Assembly (NCBI GenBank): GCA_013420905.1
Contig: JAAXNY010000005.1
Coordinates: 2,914,001-2,978,000, forward strand
Direction of reading: 5' to 3'
Length of the DNA stretch: 64,000 nucleotides
From: Collybia mongolica
Taxonomy: Eukaryota > Basidiomycota > Agaricomycetes > Agaricales > Clitocybaceae
How positions within the stretch are numbered: the first letter of the stretch is position 1; every line of letters begins with the position of its first letter. Under the pieces are notes generated by a model. That model was not told the DNA's origin. It made no database searches and saw only the letters and a list, made by a program, of their open reading frames with translations. The translations under genes were made by a program, and so were the position numbers. Of the stretch, positions 1-11,547 are shown one piece after another.

Positions 1-763
1 CTACGGTGCTTCTCACGACGTTAACCATGTTCGGTTCAGCGTGCGCGACGATGCTATCAACCCCGTTAGCACCGTTTCTGACACACTTTTTCCCCCGAGC
101 ACTTGATATGACGCGTAATGCGCTTGAAGGCGATTCAGATTCCGATCTTGACGCATCGGGACAGTCTACCAAACCGCGATCGTCGGCATGGGTTCGTCTT
201 TCTGTTCTCCGTCTTATTGGTGTTGTTCCCTGGTCCGGTATCAACATTGCATGCGGTGTGTGCGGTGTACCTCTTTCAGACTGTATGTTAGGCGCCTTCA
301 TTGGTTCTCTGCCATGGACTGCCGTGACTTGTCAGGTATGTATTCTACCCGGTTTCGCCCACATCTCAAACACCTGACCATATTGGGTGTATTATGTCAG
401 ATCGGGGACATTCTGCAAACAGTCGCATCAACCCCTTCCCCTACCCCTCAAACCATCTCTTCCCTTCTCACATCACCCGAAATCATCCTGAAACTTGTCT
501 TCCTATCCTTCCTTTCCCTCGCCCCCATTTTGGGTCGCGACCGCTTGCGTACACTGATATCCAACTCTGCTTCTACTGCGGTATCGCCGAGATCAGCAAC
601 AAGTCCCGCTGCGGAGGAAAAAACGAGATGGACATGGGTGCAAGAATGGCGTTCGAAAATTCGCTTGGCCTCCCGTTCACGGACACAAGAACGGGAGCAG
701 AGTCGTAAGGAAATGGAAATGTTGGTCCAGGAAAAGCGTGCCCTTGAAGACCTCCCGTCATGA
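1..763 (+). CDS. VTT-domain (DedA/Tvp38-like) membrane protein, 3' part only
   Basis: The gene enters from the left edge, so its start is missing. Coding runs 1-335, then a 65-bp intron (336-400, GTATGT..CAG) and a last exon 401-763, all in one frame, with a TGA stop. The residues RLIGVVPWSGINIACG followed by GAFIGSLPW match the core of the VTT/SNARE-associated Golgi (Tvp38, TMEM41/64) family, whose members are multi-pass Golgi or ER membrane proteins linked to lipid scrambling and vesicle traffic. Further hydrophobic segments lie before and after this core. The tail is charged and probably cytosolic, with a short predicted coiled coil near the C terminus (EREQSRKEMEMLVQEKRALE). Family assignment is fairly sure; the exact paralogue is not. 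Confidence 0.75.
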
Positions 764-1415
764 TCCGTGCCCCGTTCTCTTCTCTTTCGTCTTCGCGGCC
801 CTCTCATCTCGGTATATTGGATCTCTTGCATTACATATTTATTTGGCAATGGTTTCTGTTTATGACCCACAACTCACAACTACAACTTTCTCGCTCTCGA
901 CAAGCTTTCCATTCACGCATCCTGCTTCACATCGATGTACCAAGCTCCCGTGTGCGACTTTTACCCTCCATCCCCATTATATCCAAACATTTACGACCAT
1001 GAGTTCATGCTTCCCGATTTCAACTATACTTAATACATATTTCGATAGCCCACATTCACCTCCCTGCTTCCACTCTTTGCCCCTTATCACGACACTAATG
1101 ATCTGACCGTCCACCCTTCCTTTCCACGATATTCTACCTCTTTTTTGCCGGATGTAAACGGTAGTTCTCGTTGTAGCTCAGTTCAATTAAACTCATTTAT
1201 AGCCTACGACTCGACTGATGGTAGCAATATGTCGGTTAGATTCTGGTCTTTGTAATTAAGTCCGATTGGATAAGCAAAACAAAGCAGAATGTGCAGATGG
1301 ACAAGCGATACATGTGCTGGAGGAGATGTGTACTCTAAAGGATGAAACATTTAAAGAGTAGATAACATATTACTCTATACACCGAGCCTACATCACACAA
1401 GTTAGTGGGTGAGAG
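764..1415. other. Convergent intergenic region
   Basis: These 650 bases separate the 3' ends of two convergent genes. Only short open frames without family resemblance are present. The stretch is C/T rich near 840-1110 and A/T rich near 1180-1390, as expected for 3' untranslated sequence. I see no RNA gene or repeat in it. Confidence 0.6.
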
Positions 1416-3790
1416 TCATTGTATGTAGAGCACACACCTTCGCTTAGAATATTCGTAGACCACGTACGATATCGAAACGGATGGAACAACCTATGACAGT
1501 GATGTGTGAGTAACACGTAGGGCTCAGGCATCATAAGTCGGGCATAAGGGGATTGAACCAGACCTTTGCCAACGTGGGGAATAAGCCGCGATAAAATCCC
1601 CTCCAACCATCCCGCTCCCATGTCTTGAGCGCAACATCTAGAACCCCAGTGTATCTCTGAGGATGGCCGGAAGAGCCAGAGGCTTGTAACCGCGTCCGTA
1701 GAAGGTTCAGAGGATATACGCTCGTGGCCCCAACGCTCCCGGATATACTGCCAAACGCGAGCAATGCCATAACGCCGGGCTCGTCTTTACCCGTCGACCG
1801 CAGATAAGCTAGTTTCAAGGCTTCGAACGTGCTCATGTCAATGGCGGAATACCTGTCGGCAGTCAATTTCAGGACATGGATGAAAAGGAATGGACAAGCA
1901 AACGTACGGGAATACGCCCACGAGGCCAATCTATAATAGGCACACATGTTTTCAGAATTGAGAAAACGGGCTTCCCAGTCTGGGTAGTATATTAACGCAC
2001 CGTTAACCCCCGATAGTAAGCACGGGCACCCCCAAGCGCCCACACATGCCGGGCAGCTTCTACTAATGTCCGCTTCTGTTGTGCTGTGCTGCTCATCATT
2101 TGTGTCTGGCATCGCTTTCAGGCTCACGGGAGACAAATGAAGTGATCGACGGTCATACCTTGAGAGTTTCTATAGGATATATACCTATTGGACGTAATAT
2201 TAATGTGAGAGATGGGTCGAGATATGAGTTTATGCTCACTCAGTTGACTGCTGATCCCACCGATACCACCAGACATGAACCTGCTAACGCCACTGATATC
2301 TCGAGAGTCCTCCACCTCATCCCAATATTTCGCAAAAGCCCGTTTCTATTCATGCTATTATTGAACTCTGGAAACGAAAGCAGAAAAATCCGAGCACTGA
2401 CTGAGGATTCATACGCAAAGAATTTGATTGCAGATTCTGGGAATATCTTTCCGACCGAAAGCCCATTTCCCGTCCAAAACGCAAGGACCCCTCCTTCTGA
2501 ATAGATACGCGCCACTGCACTGCCTATCATTTTCATACCGCTAATACCCGGCTTTGGTGCAAGGGATGTGCCTCCGAGATCTGGCGGCCTTGTAATGAGG
2601 AAGATTTTCAGCCGATCGAAAGGTGCAGTGCATGTTCGCGACACTGAAGTGATGTAAAACACGCGTATCTTGGCAATACAAAGGAACGCTTACCAGCCCC
2701 TGCAATGCCTCCGGCCATAAGGAACTTAATGGCTGTATGACCTTCTAGCCAGTTATGAGGTTCTTCATCTTCATAGTAGTCCTCGTCCACATCACCATCT
2801 TCAGGGGCCAAATATGGTTGTGGAGGACCTGACCCCGATGCTCCCATATTCGACGCTCGGATTATTTCTGGTGGCTTGTCCTCGGCACTGAGAAAGGCAT
2901 CACCTAGGGAAGAATAGAGTCAGATATAGTCATTGATCAGTCGCAGTTGTATTTACCTTCCATGGTCACACGAGCAGCACCCCTTCCATCGTCGCCCATA
3001 AACTTACTCACTTCGTAGTATTGATAAATCTCAGCAGGTGAAGCCTTCCTTGGTAACAGTAGGAGAAAATCTCGGAATTCCGCGAAGGATACAGTATGCG
3101 AATGCGGCGAAGATGTTAATGTTGTCATGAACTCCGATAGAGTCTTCGGAGATAGCTTTATACCTTGTTAAGAAGAGAGAGAAAAGGGTTGTTAAAAATG
3201 CGCAAAGTACTGTAGCCAGCCAGCTTACCAGCTTTATTTAGAGCTAGCGTAAGCTCCTTAGCGTCCAAATGACCATTACCATCCAGGTCCAGTTCGTCAT
3301 GGAAGATTGACCACAGTTCTAAGGCAAAACCTCCATACAAGAGTATTTGCCGACCCAGAAACTCCAACTCACCGACTTCTTTAGCCTCAGCATATTCCTT
3401 GAATTCCTTCCAGCCAATTTGACCTGGTTGTGAACCCGAACCATACCCACCACAATGTCCAAGAAGTTCTTCATCATACATCGCCTTCAGTGATTCCGCT
3501 TTCTCCACCGTCAACTCATCTGTGTCGCCTAGTGCGTTGGTCCCGGGAAAATCTACCATCAGGACGCGATGTGCTGGCATTGGTAGACGTTTCCAGAGCT
3601 CCTGCAACCGTCCTTTTCGGGTTTCCCTTCCCTCTGCTTCTCGAAATTCATGTAATGTATGAGGAAGTGGGTGGTATGGTGGTGGATCCGATCGCAAACG
3701 GGGTATGGGTGGGCGGTCTTGGGCACCTGAAAGGCTGGTTTCGTAGATTCTGCGCCCGCTTGGGGTATCCCCTTTGTTCCGTTGGGTCAT
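1416..3790 (-). CDS. Calcium-binding mitochondrial carrier (SCaMC / ATP-Mg-Pi carrier type)
   Basis: Ten exons on the minus strand (3790-3229, 3163-2957, 2903-2694, 2643-2402, 2345-2240, 2184-2159, 2105-2001, 1930-1908, 1852-1564, 1490-1416) join without a stop to 614 residues. Two exons are tiny (26 and 23 nt). The N-terminal half has one canonical EF-hand loop (DLDGNGHLDAKE) plus degenerate EF-hand halves. The C-terminal half has six-helix carrier architecture with signatures PFDRLK, PIETLK and PLNLLR. The family exchanges adenine nucleotides or ATP-Mg for phosphate across the inner mitochondrial membrane under cytosolic calcium control (yeast Sal1, human SLC25A23-25). The third signature has Asn where Asp or Glu is usual. 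The start at 3790 gives a sensible leader; an in-frame ATG lies further upstream (3883) but adds unrelated residues. Confidence 0.92.
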
Positions 3791-4198
3791 TTGGGTTCGC
3801 GTTATTAATGACGCGTGAGCTGAGCAAAAAAAAATGGCCCGTTGCAAACAACTTGTTGTGATGTGCGGCTCTTGGCGACCCAAGAGTGCAAGTAGAGCGC
3901 AAGAACAAAAAAGAGGCCCGTTCTCAACAATTCATAGTGTCAGTGGATGTCCCTCAGATAAGAAAAGGAACGGGTTGGAGTGTTTACTGTTTGCCGCTCC
4001 TGCTTGTGACAGCCTGTCCTAAATTTGCCGATACGGGGTGCATCAAAGTTCGACACGGTTCTACCGAGACGATGCTCAGATAATAATATGTACATGTGGC
4101 ATACCATGGAATTGACATCGAAGACGAGTGTTATCGCTACAGTATTGATGATACAGGTAATAAATTTACAAACTGAGAAATGTCACTTGGACTGGTGA

Positions 4199-5253
4199 TC
4201 AGCAGACAAAAACATTGGTGAAGCTCCTGAGCTTCGTTCTGAAAGAGGTGCCCCACATTCCCATACGATGCCACCAGGAGGACGAATTCAATGCGGAAGA
4301 CCCTTTTGAAATTATCTTCGACCCAGGTATTCCGACGATATGCATTGGAAGCACAGGCAAAGTACGATGTCCAGCATCTGAGCCAGCATATGTGGTCGCC
4401 GCACTAGACCAGAGTGTTGAAGGCTCGGAAGTCCCGAATGACGAATATGTTTTTTCAGCTTGAATCATTTGAATTGAAGGGCTCTTCGTCCCAATAGTCG
4501 ACAAAGATGGGGCCCTCGTTGATGGAACATGATAATACGGCCTCGAGCATGGTATTCCGTGAGCGGCATCACCAGAGGAACCCTGGCATAAAGTTAGTGA
4601 GCTTATATACACCATGACACAAATGAACATTACTGACCACATCATAAGATTCAATATTGTAGTTCTGATTGTCAGGAAGTCTACGTTTTTTATGATGTGT
4701 TGGGAGAGGGGGTGTAGGAGGGCGATATTGCTGCTCAAAGAGTCAAAACTGGTTTAGCAAGTGGGCCGAAATATTCACCTGGTGTAGCCGTCGTTTTGGG
4801 GGTCTTTCAGCACTGGCAGGCGAATCAGTGGCTGACCTCAATTTATGGGCCACCCCGTAGCTTTCCACAGCATCAACTGATTCAACCTATAACTCGCGCG
4901 TTAGGAGGTTACCATTAGCAATCGTACAAGGCTTTGCCTTTATCAGGGGAACAGGTCTCTCTTGTGATTCTAGTGGTCCGCTGATCAGAGCTGTAGGACT
5001 ATCAAAGGCTGCTTTCGAAGGCGTTTCTGCGGAAACTTGTGGGATCGTCGAACGCCATTGGTCTGGTAGCTGTAAAACATGCGTTAGACTGCCCTCCATG
5101 AATGAAAATAAGTTCACAAACGGGTGGCATGAGGTCATCAATATCTAGTGATATGGCCAGATGCAGCGACGGCGACATAGGCGACGACGGAGGAGAGGGG
5201 ATGTACTCTGGGACTGGCTTTCGGTAACTCATGTTTCGATGCATAGACGCCAT
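4199..5253 (-). CDS. Hypothetical protein, unrecognised, 287 aa
   Basis: Five exons (5253-5122, 5069-4913, 4876-4779, 4730-4638, 4582-4199) join in frame to 287 residues. The N terminus (MSYRKPVPEYIPSPPSSP from residue 8) resembles the start of many small proline-rich basidiomycete proteins. The middle has a basic patch (RPPKRRL, HHKKRRLP) that could be a nuclear localisation signal. The rest is Ser/Thr rich with no domain I can name. The third exon requires a very short 36-bp intron (4877-4912) ending at TCAG, because the nearer TATAG acceptor would give an immediate stop. The gene is divergent from Argonaute, with 686 bp between the start codons. Function unknown. Confidence 0.6.
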
Positions 5254-5939
5254 TAAGTGAAAAAAACAGGTAAAAGAAAGAAGAAGAAAATGGATGAATG
5301 AGTGTGAGACGCGTCGAGGTCTTTTGAAGGTGAGGCCAAAGCTGAAGCGAAGAAATGAAAAGGCCAGAGAAGGGAAGTACGGCCACCACTATTAGTCGGA
5401 GTCCCGTGAGGATACCCCGATGACAGGCAACCATGTCCACGAGCCCGTGTTTTATATGGCTGCGGTGCCACACGTTGCAGACGCACACCAACAGCGCGTC
5501 GAGTGGAAATATCAATAGTCTCGAGGCGGGCCCTCTTGACACACGAGGTAAACGGTCACTGGAATGTTGCGCCACAGCCTGGAACAAAAGGTATCACTGG
5601 CAGTTTCCTTGTAAAAGCCTCGTATTGACTTACAAGTATTTCACCGCCTTTGCATGTGCATGCCAGATGCTCTACACGCCATTCGCCGCTAGCTTTTGAC
5701 ACGGTTTCAATTTCCAGTTTTCGCCGGTTTCATTTCCAATTTCGCGACCATTCACACAACGCGTGACCCGCGTCACAAAGCAATTTAGGTCATGTGCCCT
5801 TCCTTTGTGGTTCCCAAAACTGTCCTCATCGATGGTAGATAACATCAGGTCTATTTTTTAGCTGGGGATAATCCCAACGAGTCTCCATCTTTCACACCAG
5901 CACCTCTCTTCACTTCTTATTGCTCTCGATACGTATAAT
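5254..5939. promoter_or_regulatory. Shared upstream region of two divergent genes
   Basis: This 686-bp stretch lies between the starts of the unrecognised gene at 5253 (minus) and Argonaute at 5940 (plus), so it should hold both promoters. Pyrimidine-rich runs precede the Argonaute ATG. Open frames on the minus strand here show no family resemblance and look accidental. I could not identify a specific factor site. Confidence 0.5.
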
Positions 5940-8900
5940 ATGCCTCGTTCAGCTTCCGGCCGAGCGGGTCCCGTACGTGGCGCTGGTGGTTTTGCGCGAG
6001 GTGGACGCGGTCCCACACGTGGCGGTCCCCAGATTGGCCTCGCCACAGGCTCACACATTACTACCGTTGGTGTACGACGCCCAGACTTTGGCACGGGCGG
6101 GAGGCCTCTCCCCATCTTTGTCAATTCTTTCGTGACAACAATCCCCGAAGGCATAATACATCACTACGATGGTACGTCATCGACGTTCAGCAGGAAGTGG
6201 AACAACTGATATATATTGCCCCAAATTAAACAGTCGGTACGCTCTCTAAACACATACCCAATCACCTATCCATCTCTTAACTCTTTTCCACGTAGTCATC
6301 GCCCCGTCTGAGAAAACTCTTCCTGCTCGCCTCAACATGGACCTCATCAAACAGTTGCAGACTGTAGTTGCCCCCCAAGTCTTCACACCTCGTGCTGTCT
6401 ATGACGGTCGGAAGAACATGTTCGCAGCCCGCGAACTTCCATTCGAATCTGGGACTAAGGAAGTAAGCATATTTTTAAGTACCATATGACTCACTCATTG
6501 TTCTTCTCGCAAGTTCAATGTCAGTCTTGGTGGACCGCGCGCAGAATCCGGTGGAAAGGGCCCAAAGATTTACAAAATTCGTCTAACAAAAGTGGCCGAG
6601 ATCAATCCAGAGTATTTGTGATGAACCCTCCAGCTTGAGAAATATTCATTGTGATATGAAGGGTCCTCAAACGATTCATTGCTGGAGACCAATCTCATGA
6701 CAACACTGTTCTTACAGCTATCACCGTCCGCTCAACAACCTCTTTCACAATTTTTTTTATCTGATCGATGTATTAGGCTTTGAACGTGGTTATCCGGATG
6801 GAGCCGACCATGAAGTATCCATTCAATGTCCGTTCTTTTTTTACCGACCGCGAAACGAAGGATATCGGGGCTGGCCTTCAACTTTGGCGCGGATATTTCC
6901 AATCAGTGAGGCCCGCAAGTGGTAAGATGCTCATCAACGTCGACATCTCCACTGGCACCATGTACAAGGCTGGCCCCCTCCTCGGCCTCTGTCTCGAGTA
7001 TATTGGCAAGAACGATCCTAATTTCTTGGCGCCAAAGCGAGGGTTCCCCGACCGCGAGAGGCTCCGTCTTCAGCGATTCATTTCCGGCATCCGTATCCTC
7101 ACCACGCACCTTGGACCAGATGGCACCGTTCAGAAGACTCCACGTGTAGTCAAAAAGCTCAGTACGGCTGGTGCCGCTGCGCTCAGCTTTACCATGCGTG
7201 AAGGTGGAACTATGACGGTCGCTGAGTACTTCCAGAGGACTCAAAATCGTAAACTCCAGTACCCCGATGTTATCTGTGTAGAAGTGATTTACACCCCATC
7301 ATTGCTTGTTGCGTCGCTTGACTCTAAATTCTAGGTTGGTTCGGGGGCGCTGATCCCTTTGGAGTTGTGCACAGTTCCACCTGGCCAAATCATGCGTAAA
7401 CAGGTCCCCCCTGAAAAGACGAAGGATGTGCTTGATTTTGCCACCAAGAAACCCAAAGACCGTCTTGCCAGTATCGTGAATGGCCTCGGAGTGAGCACGA
7501 TCGATGCTTTCTGACTCACCCCAAACCAACATCTGTCTGTCGAATAGGTTCTTGCCTACGGGCAATCCGAATATGTTAGCCAGTTCGGTATGAACGTTAA
7601 CTCTAGTGGACCCCTTAAAATCCAGGCCAGAATTCTCAAACCGCCCACATTAAGATATGGCCCTGGTAGCAAGCAGTTGACGATCGTGAGATTATGTCTT
7701 TTCTCCGACACAACATCCTAATCACACCCCACAGACACCGAACAACGGTGCTTGGAACATGTAAATATATGTTAATCGAATTTCACAGAGCTATTGTATC
7801 TAAAATTCTTGCAGGGTTGACAAACGGTTCTTCAAACCGGTCGAAATTCCACGGTGGGTAGTTGTCATCTATGAGCAGCAAAGACGATTCGGGGAAAACG
7901 CGGCTCGAGACATGATCACTGGCCTAGTATCCAGCTGTCGGGACGTCGGTGAGTTATTATATACATGCCTTGTACTATCGCCCAGTATTAACATACTTCA
8001 CAGGTATTAGGATTGCAGAAACCCCTTATGTCTACTGGGAGAATGGGCAAGGTAGAATCGCGGATCAACTCCGAGCTGCTGGGGCTGCTTGTGTTGCAGC
8101 TATGGGTGCTGGCCCTAATCTCGTCGTCGTCATCTTGCCCGAAGGCGGAAATGACATATACACGGCAGTAAAACAGTGGGCGTCCTCATAATTTTTCATG
8201 TCTGATTTACTCAAATTTTGTCAGCTTTGGGGATGTCACTGTGAGTTTCATTTCAACGCCCTTAATGCCGCGTCTGAGGCTTTGTCAGATGGGTGTCGCC
8301 ACTCAATGCATGAAAAGTTTGAAATGTTTCCGTGCCAAGGCTCAATACTATGCGAATGTCAGCTTGAAGTACAACAGTATACCTTTCACCCCTATATACC
8401 TGTCACTGAACCACCATTGGACCAGAATCAATGTGAAACTGGGAGGTATCAACACCATCCCCGATCCCTCTTCCGTCTCCGTATTGACCGACCCCCACAA
8501 CCCAACAATTGTCATGGGTATGTTTATTTTGGTAATATTCAGCCGCTGCTCAGTTCGTGACCTCAGGCGCCGACGTCATTCACCCTGCTCCGGGATCTGA
8601 CGGCCGGCCCTCCTTTACTGCCTTGGTGGCCAACGTTGACTCTGATACCGCAAAGTATATCGCTGGTAGGATAATATACCCTTTCTCTCTTGGATCTTCC
8701 CTTATATGTGCAGATTCTCGCGTACAAACCTCCCGTCAAGAAATGATTGAAGATCTGGATTCCATGAGTAAAGTCAGCAACACGCTACATGCGTTTTGAT
8801 CAGAATACTGACCACCAACTATTCGTATAGCACGTATTGCAAATGTACATGCGTTATCGCGAAATGGCAGAAAAGAAGGGACAAGGTAACACTGCACCAA

Positions 8901-9980
8901 AACGGATTATCTTCTATCGCGGTGTGTCTCATTTTTATCACTCTGGTGATCTCTGACGTGCGAATGTCATTAGATGGTGTGTCTGAGGGGCAATTCAAGC
9001 AGGTCCTTGATCTGGGTATATATAATCTCGGTATATGCAAAATCAGGCTGATCGTTATCTATAGAATTGCCCCTTTTGAAAAGTATGGCTTTCACATTTC
9101 CCGTTGACTGGACCAATGAATCGTTTCCATTCCAGAATCTTGCACAGAACTCGGCATCGATCCCAAAATCACCATTATAGTTGTTGGAAAGCGACACCAT
9201 GTCAGGTTTGCCATCCTTGTGCCATCAGATTATTTCTGGGAATGCAAATTAATGCGAACAGATTTTTCCCTCAAAACGAACGGGACGGCGATCGCAGTGG
9301 AAATTGTCATGCGGGGACTGTGGTCGATCGTGAAGTATCCCACCCAACGGAATTTGATTTCTATTTGCAAAGCCACGGTGGCCTACTGGGGACCAGCAGG
9401 CCTGCTCACTACTCTGTAGGTCACTTTATATGCGAACGCCTTGCATCCTAATTTCAATTATGGTTAGATTCTTTACGATGTGAGCTTCTTAATGTCGAGT
9501 GCTACCTAGACTATGAGCATCTAACTTTAACGCCCTTCAGGAAAATAACTTCTCGTAAAGAGATCCCGCTGTAGAAAGTTTCCTTTAACCTCATAACCTT
9601 TTTTTCAGCTCTGACTCTCTGCAGTCCTTGTCTTTCGCCCTTTGCCACGTGTATGCCAGGTCCACACGTTCGGTTTCGATCCCTGCGCCAGTATACTGTA
9701 GGTCGATGTTCCACACGAAGCCCCTGCCAATATTGACTTATTTTCCTCCTCAGATGCCGATATAGTTTGTTCGAGGGCCAAAAACCATTATGATCCTCAG
9801 GGCACTGTGGATTTTTCCGACACTGCTACGCAGATCGATGGGAGCCAGGCAGACACCTCCCTTGAGGCTTTCCGACGTGGTTTTAAGCCACTGCACAAAG
9901 CCCAATCAACCCTGATGTATTTTTCTGTGTGTGACACGTTCCGAATTTGCAGTATTTTGTACTGACCACCTTTTCAGTAA
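5940..9980 (+). CDS. Argonaute, full-length, catalytic tetrad intact
   Basis: My model has 24 coding exons plus a stop-only exon, giving about 901 residues: 5940-6171, 6296-6462, 6514-6611, 6662-6725, 6777-7283, 7335-7490, 7548-7685, 7735-7760, 7815-7948, 8004-8175, 8225-8240, 8289-8368, 8426-8517, 8567-8665, 8714-8772, 8831-8921, 8974-9015, 9065-9082, 9136-9205, 9262-9415, 9468-9479, 9541-9554, 9609-9697, 9754-9926, then TAA at 9978. The N terminus is Arg/Gly rich, followed by ArgoN, PAZ, MID (YTAVKHFGDV.. with the 5'-phosphate-binding Y, K, Q, K pattern) and PIWI. The slicer residues are visible as MGADVIHP (Asp), SRQEMIEDL (Glu), FYRDGVSEGQ (Asp) and TSRPAHYSV (His). Argonaute binds small RNAs and cleaves or silences matching transcripts. 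If the last intron is not removed, translation runs instead to a TGA at 9963-9965; the spliced form ends MYFS, like the usual MYF-x terminus. Confidence 0.95.
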
Positions 9981-10327
9981 ATTTTTATTGTATATCAAAT
10001 CGCATTCCACCTGTAAATGCCCGTCCATTCCGTTATGTGTCGGTCCCAAATGTTTCAATGGTCTAATCACCCTTGCTCGTTGCCTCCCCAGCATGACTCC
10101 CTATCCCTACGCGTCAATCATTGTATCAAGCGATCATTTGCTACATTATGCACCGATCACGAGTTTCATCATCATCACTCACGAGTATATTCTATCCTTA
10201 CACTTGCGCACGTAGAAGCATTGTATTGCAAACAGCTTACCAATCGAACATCCAACGTTTTAATGGTAGTAGTCATTCCTTGTGAATGAGATAATATTTG
10301 AAGGATTAACGAACGCCTTTGGCAATA
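9981..10327. other. Convergent intergenic region
   Basis: About 350 bases between the 3' end of Argonaute and the 3' end of the TspO gene. It is A/T rich with only short accidental open frames. I see no repeat or RNA gene. Confidence 0.5.
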
Positions 10328-11145
10328 TTAATTCAACCACCAGATTCCAGCATTCAAGTATGTGGCGTAGCTTAGCCATATAGCATATGGCAGAAGAAAT
10401 GGTGTCGTTTTCCCCTTTGTAGGGCTGTGAAGCACTTTCTGCAAGCAAGGAGTTCTCAGTTTCAGTCTGCCTAGACTCGGGGGTATACTCACGGTCATGT
10501 ACCATGTTGTTGCTGCGTAAAGCACACTGTCGATCAGAGCTAACCCGGGCTGCATTTGAGGTCAGTTCGAGTATCGGCCCTTGAGGCATTAACAAACCCG
10601 CTGCGTTCCAAAGAAAAGGGGACTCCAGATAAGATTGAGGCCAATTTGGGCATAATATAGGGTAATACCAAGCTTTAGGCGAGACCTATATTGTGCTGTA
10701 TCACCCAAAGATGTTCCGGCGTGATGAGAAAAGAAATACTTGGTAGCAGAGGTCACTGCGGTATCGAGGGCCTTGACGGCAACGTGAGACGCATACCCCA
10801 CGGCTGACGACGCATGTGCGTTAGTGACAACCTCAAAGCCCGAGTGTTATGGCATACACAGGAAGAGGATAGACCATGCGAATGGAACGATTTCTCTCGG
10901 TGGACGAAATGGGGGCATCGTTAAGCTCTGGGAAAATGATGTTGAAAGATCCTGATAGCTTGGTATCTAGGGCTGCAGCCTACCTGGAACCAGTCCGCTC
11001 GGACGAAACTCGTTGTTTTGAAAGCATTGAGAGAGCCAATGGCAAGAGGTAGCCCCAACGCTGTTACAGGGTTGCGCGGTATCGCAAGGAGGATGGAAGG
11101 AAGAAAAATGGAACCTGAAGGTGAGGAAGGCATTGTCGGAATCAA
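10328..11145 (-). CDS. TspO/MBR family membrane protein (translocator protein)
   Basis: Five exons (11145-10984, 10927-10858, 10803-10598, 10549-10493, 10438-10328) join in frame to 201 residues. The family core is clear: [15 protein letters not shown], then [22 protein letters not shown], then [14 protein letters not shown] and finally [20 protein letters not shown]. These are the five-helix TspO/peripheral benzodiazepine receptor segments, with the conserved Trp-Pro and WWLN-type ends. TspO proteins sit in mitochondrial or secretory membranes and bind porphyrins, sterols or other hydrophobic ligands; their fungal role is not settled. A loop of about 35 residues (residues 88-125) between the second and third helices is longer than in the animal protein. 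An internal Met (residue 5) is an alternative start. Confidence 0.88.
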
Positions 11146-11328
11146 ATTAGAGTGAGTCGAGAATTAGAATCATAAGTAGTTATTTATATTCTAATGTGGT
11201 CTGTTTGGAGCTGGGGTCTTCGCCAGGTCCAGAACAACACAGACGAGCCTCGAATGCCGAACTTTCCCGCGGCCTAAACTCCATTCAACTTGTAATCACA
11301 TATAGAACAGAACAGAATAAAAGAACGT

Positions 11329-11427
11329 AGGCACCGCCAAGACTCGAACTTGGGTTACAAGAATAATAATTACTACATCTAAGTGTAACGTCAGAATCTT
11401 GGGTGATAACCGCTACACTACGGCGCC
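11329..11427 (-). tRNA. tRNA-Gln (anticodon CTG) with a 27-nt intron
   Basis: Read on the minus strand, the sequence folds as a tRNA. The acceptor stem is GGCGCCG/CGGTGCC, the D arm contains the A box TAGTGTAGCGG, the anticodon stem is CAAGA/TCTTG with loop TTCTGAT, and the T arm is CCAAG-TTCGAGT-CTTGG. The anticodon is CTG, reading CAG for glutamine. The discriminator base is U, as in yeast tRNA-Gln. An intron at the canonical site after position 37 occupies 11364-11390. CCA is not encoded, and a short T run suitable for Pol III termination follows the gene. It lies between the divergent TspO and HIS4 genes. Confidence 0.92.
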
Positions 11428-11547
11428 TTGCCTCGGGGATCTCAACTTTTCGGATGAATAAAGACAGATTTCCCACGATTAATACCCCTCTATGACTCGT
11501 TTTTCGATCGGACAGGGGCCTTTGACGAAATTTGCTCCAAAACGCCA

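Noticed and set aside
5138..5587. Long minus-strand open frames upstream of Argonaute
   Set aside because: They overlap the real first exon at 5122-5253 in another frame and the shared promoter, with no protein-like composition or family resemblance.
9104..9451. Apparent frame breaks in the PIWI region of Argonaute
   Set aside because: All are resolved by introns and micro-exons with GT..AG ends, so the gene is not a pseudogene.
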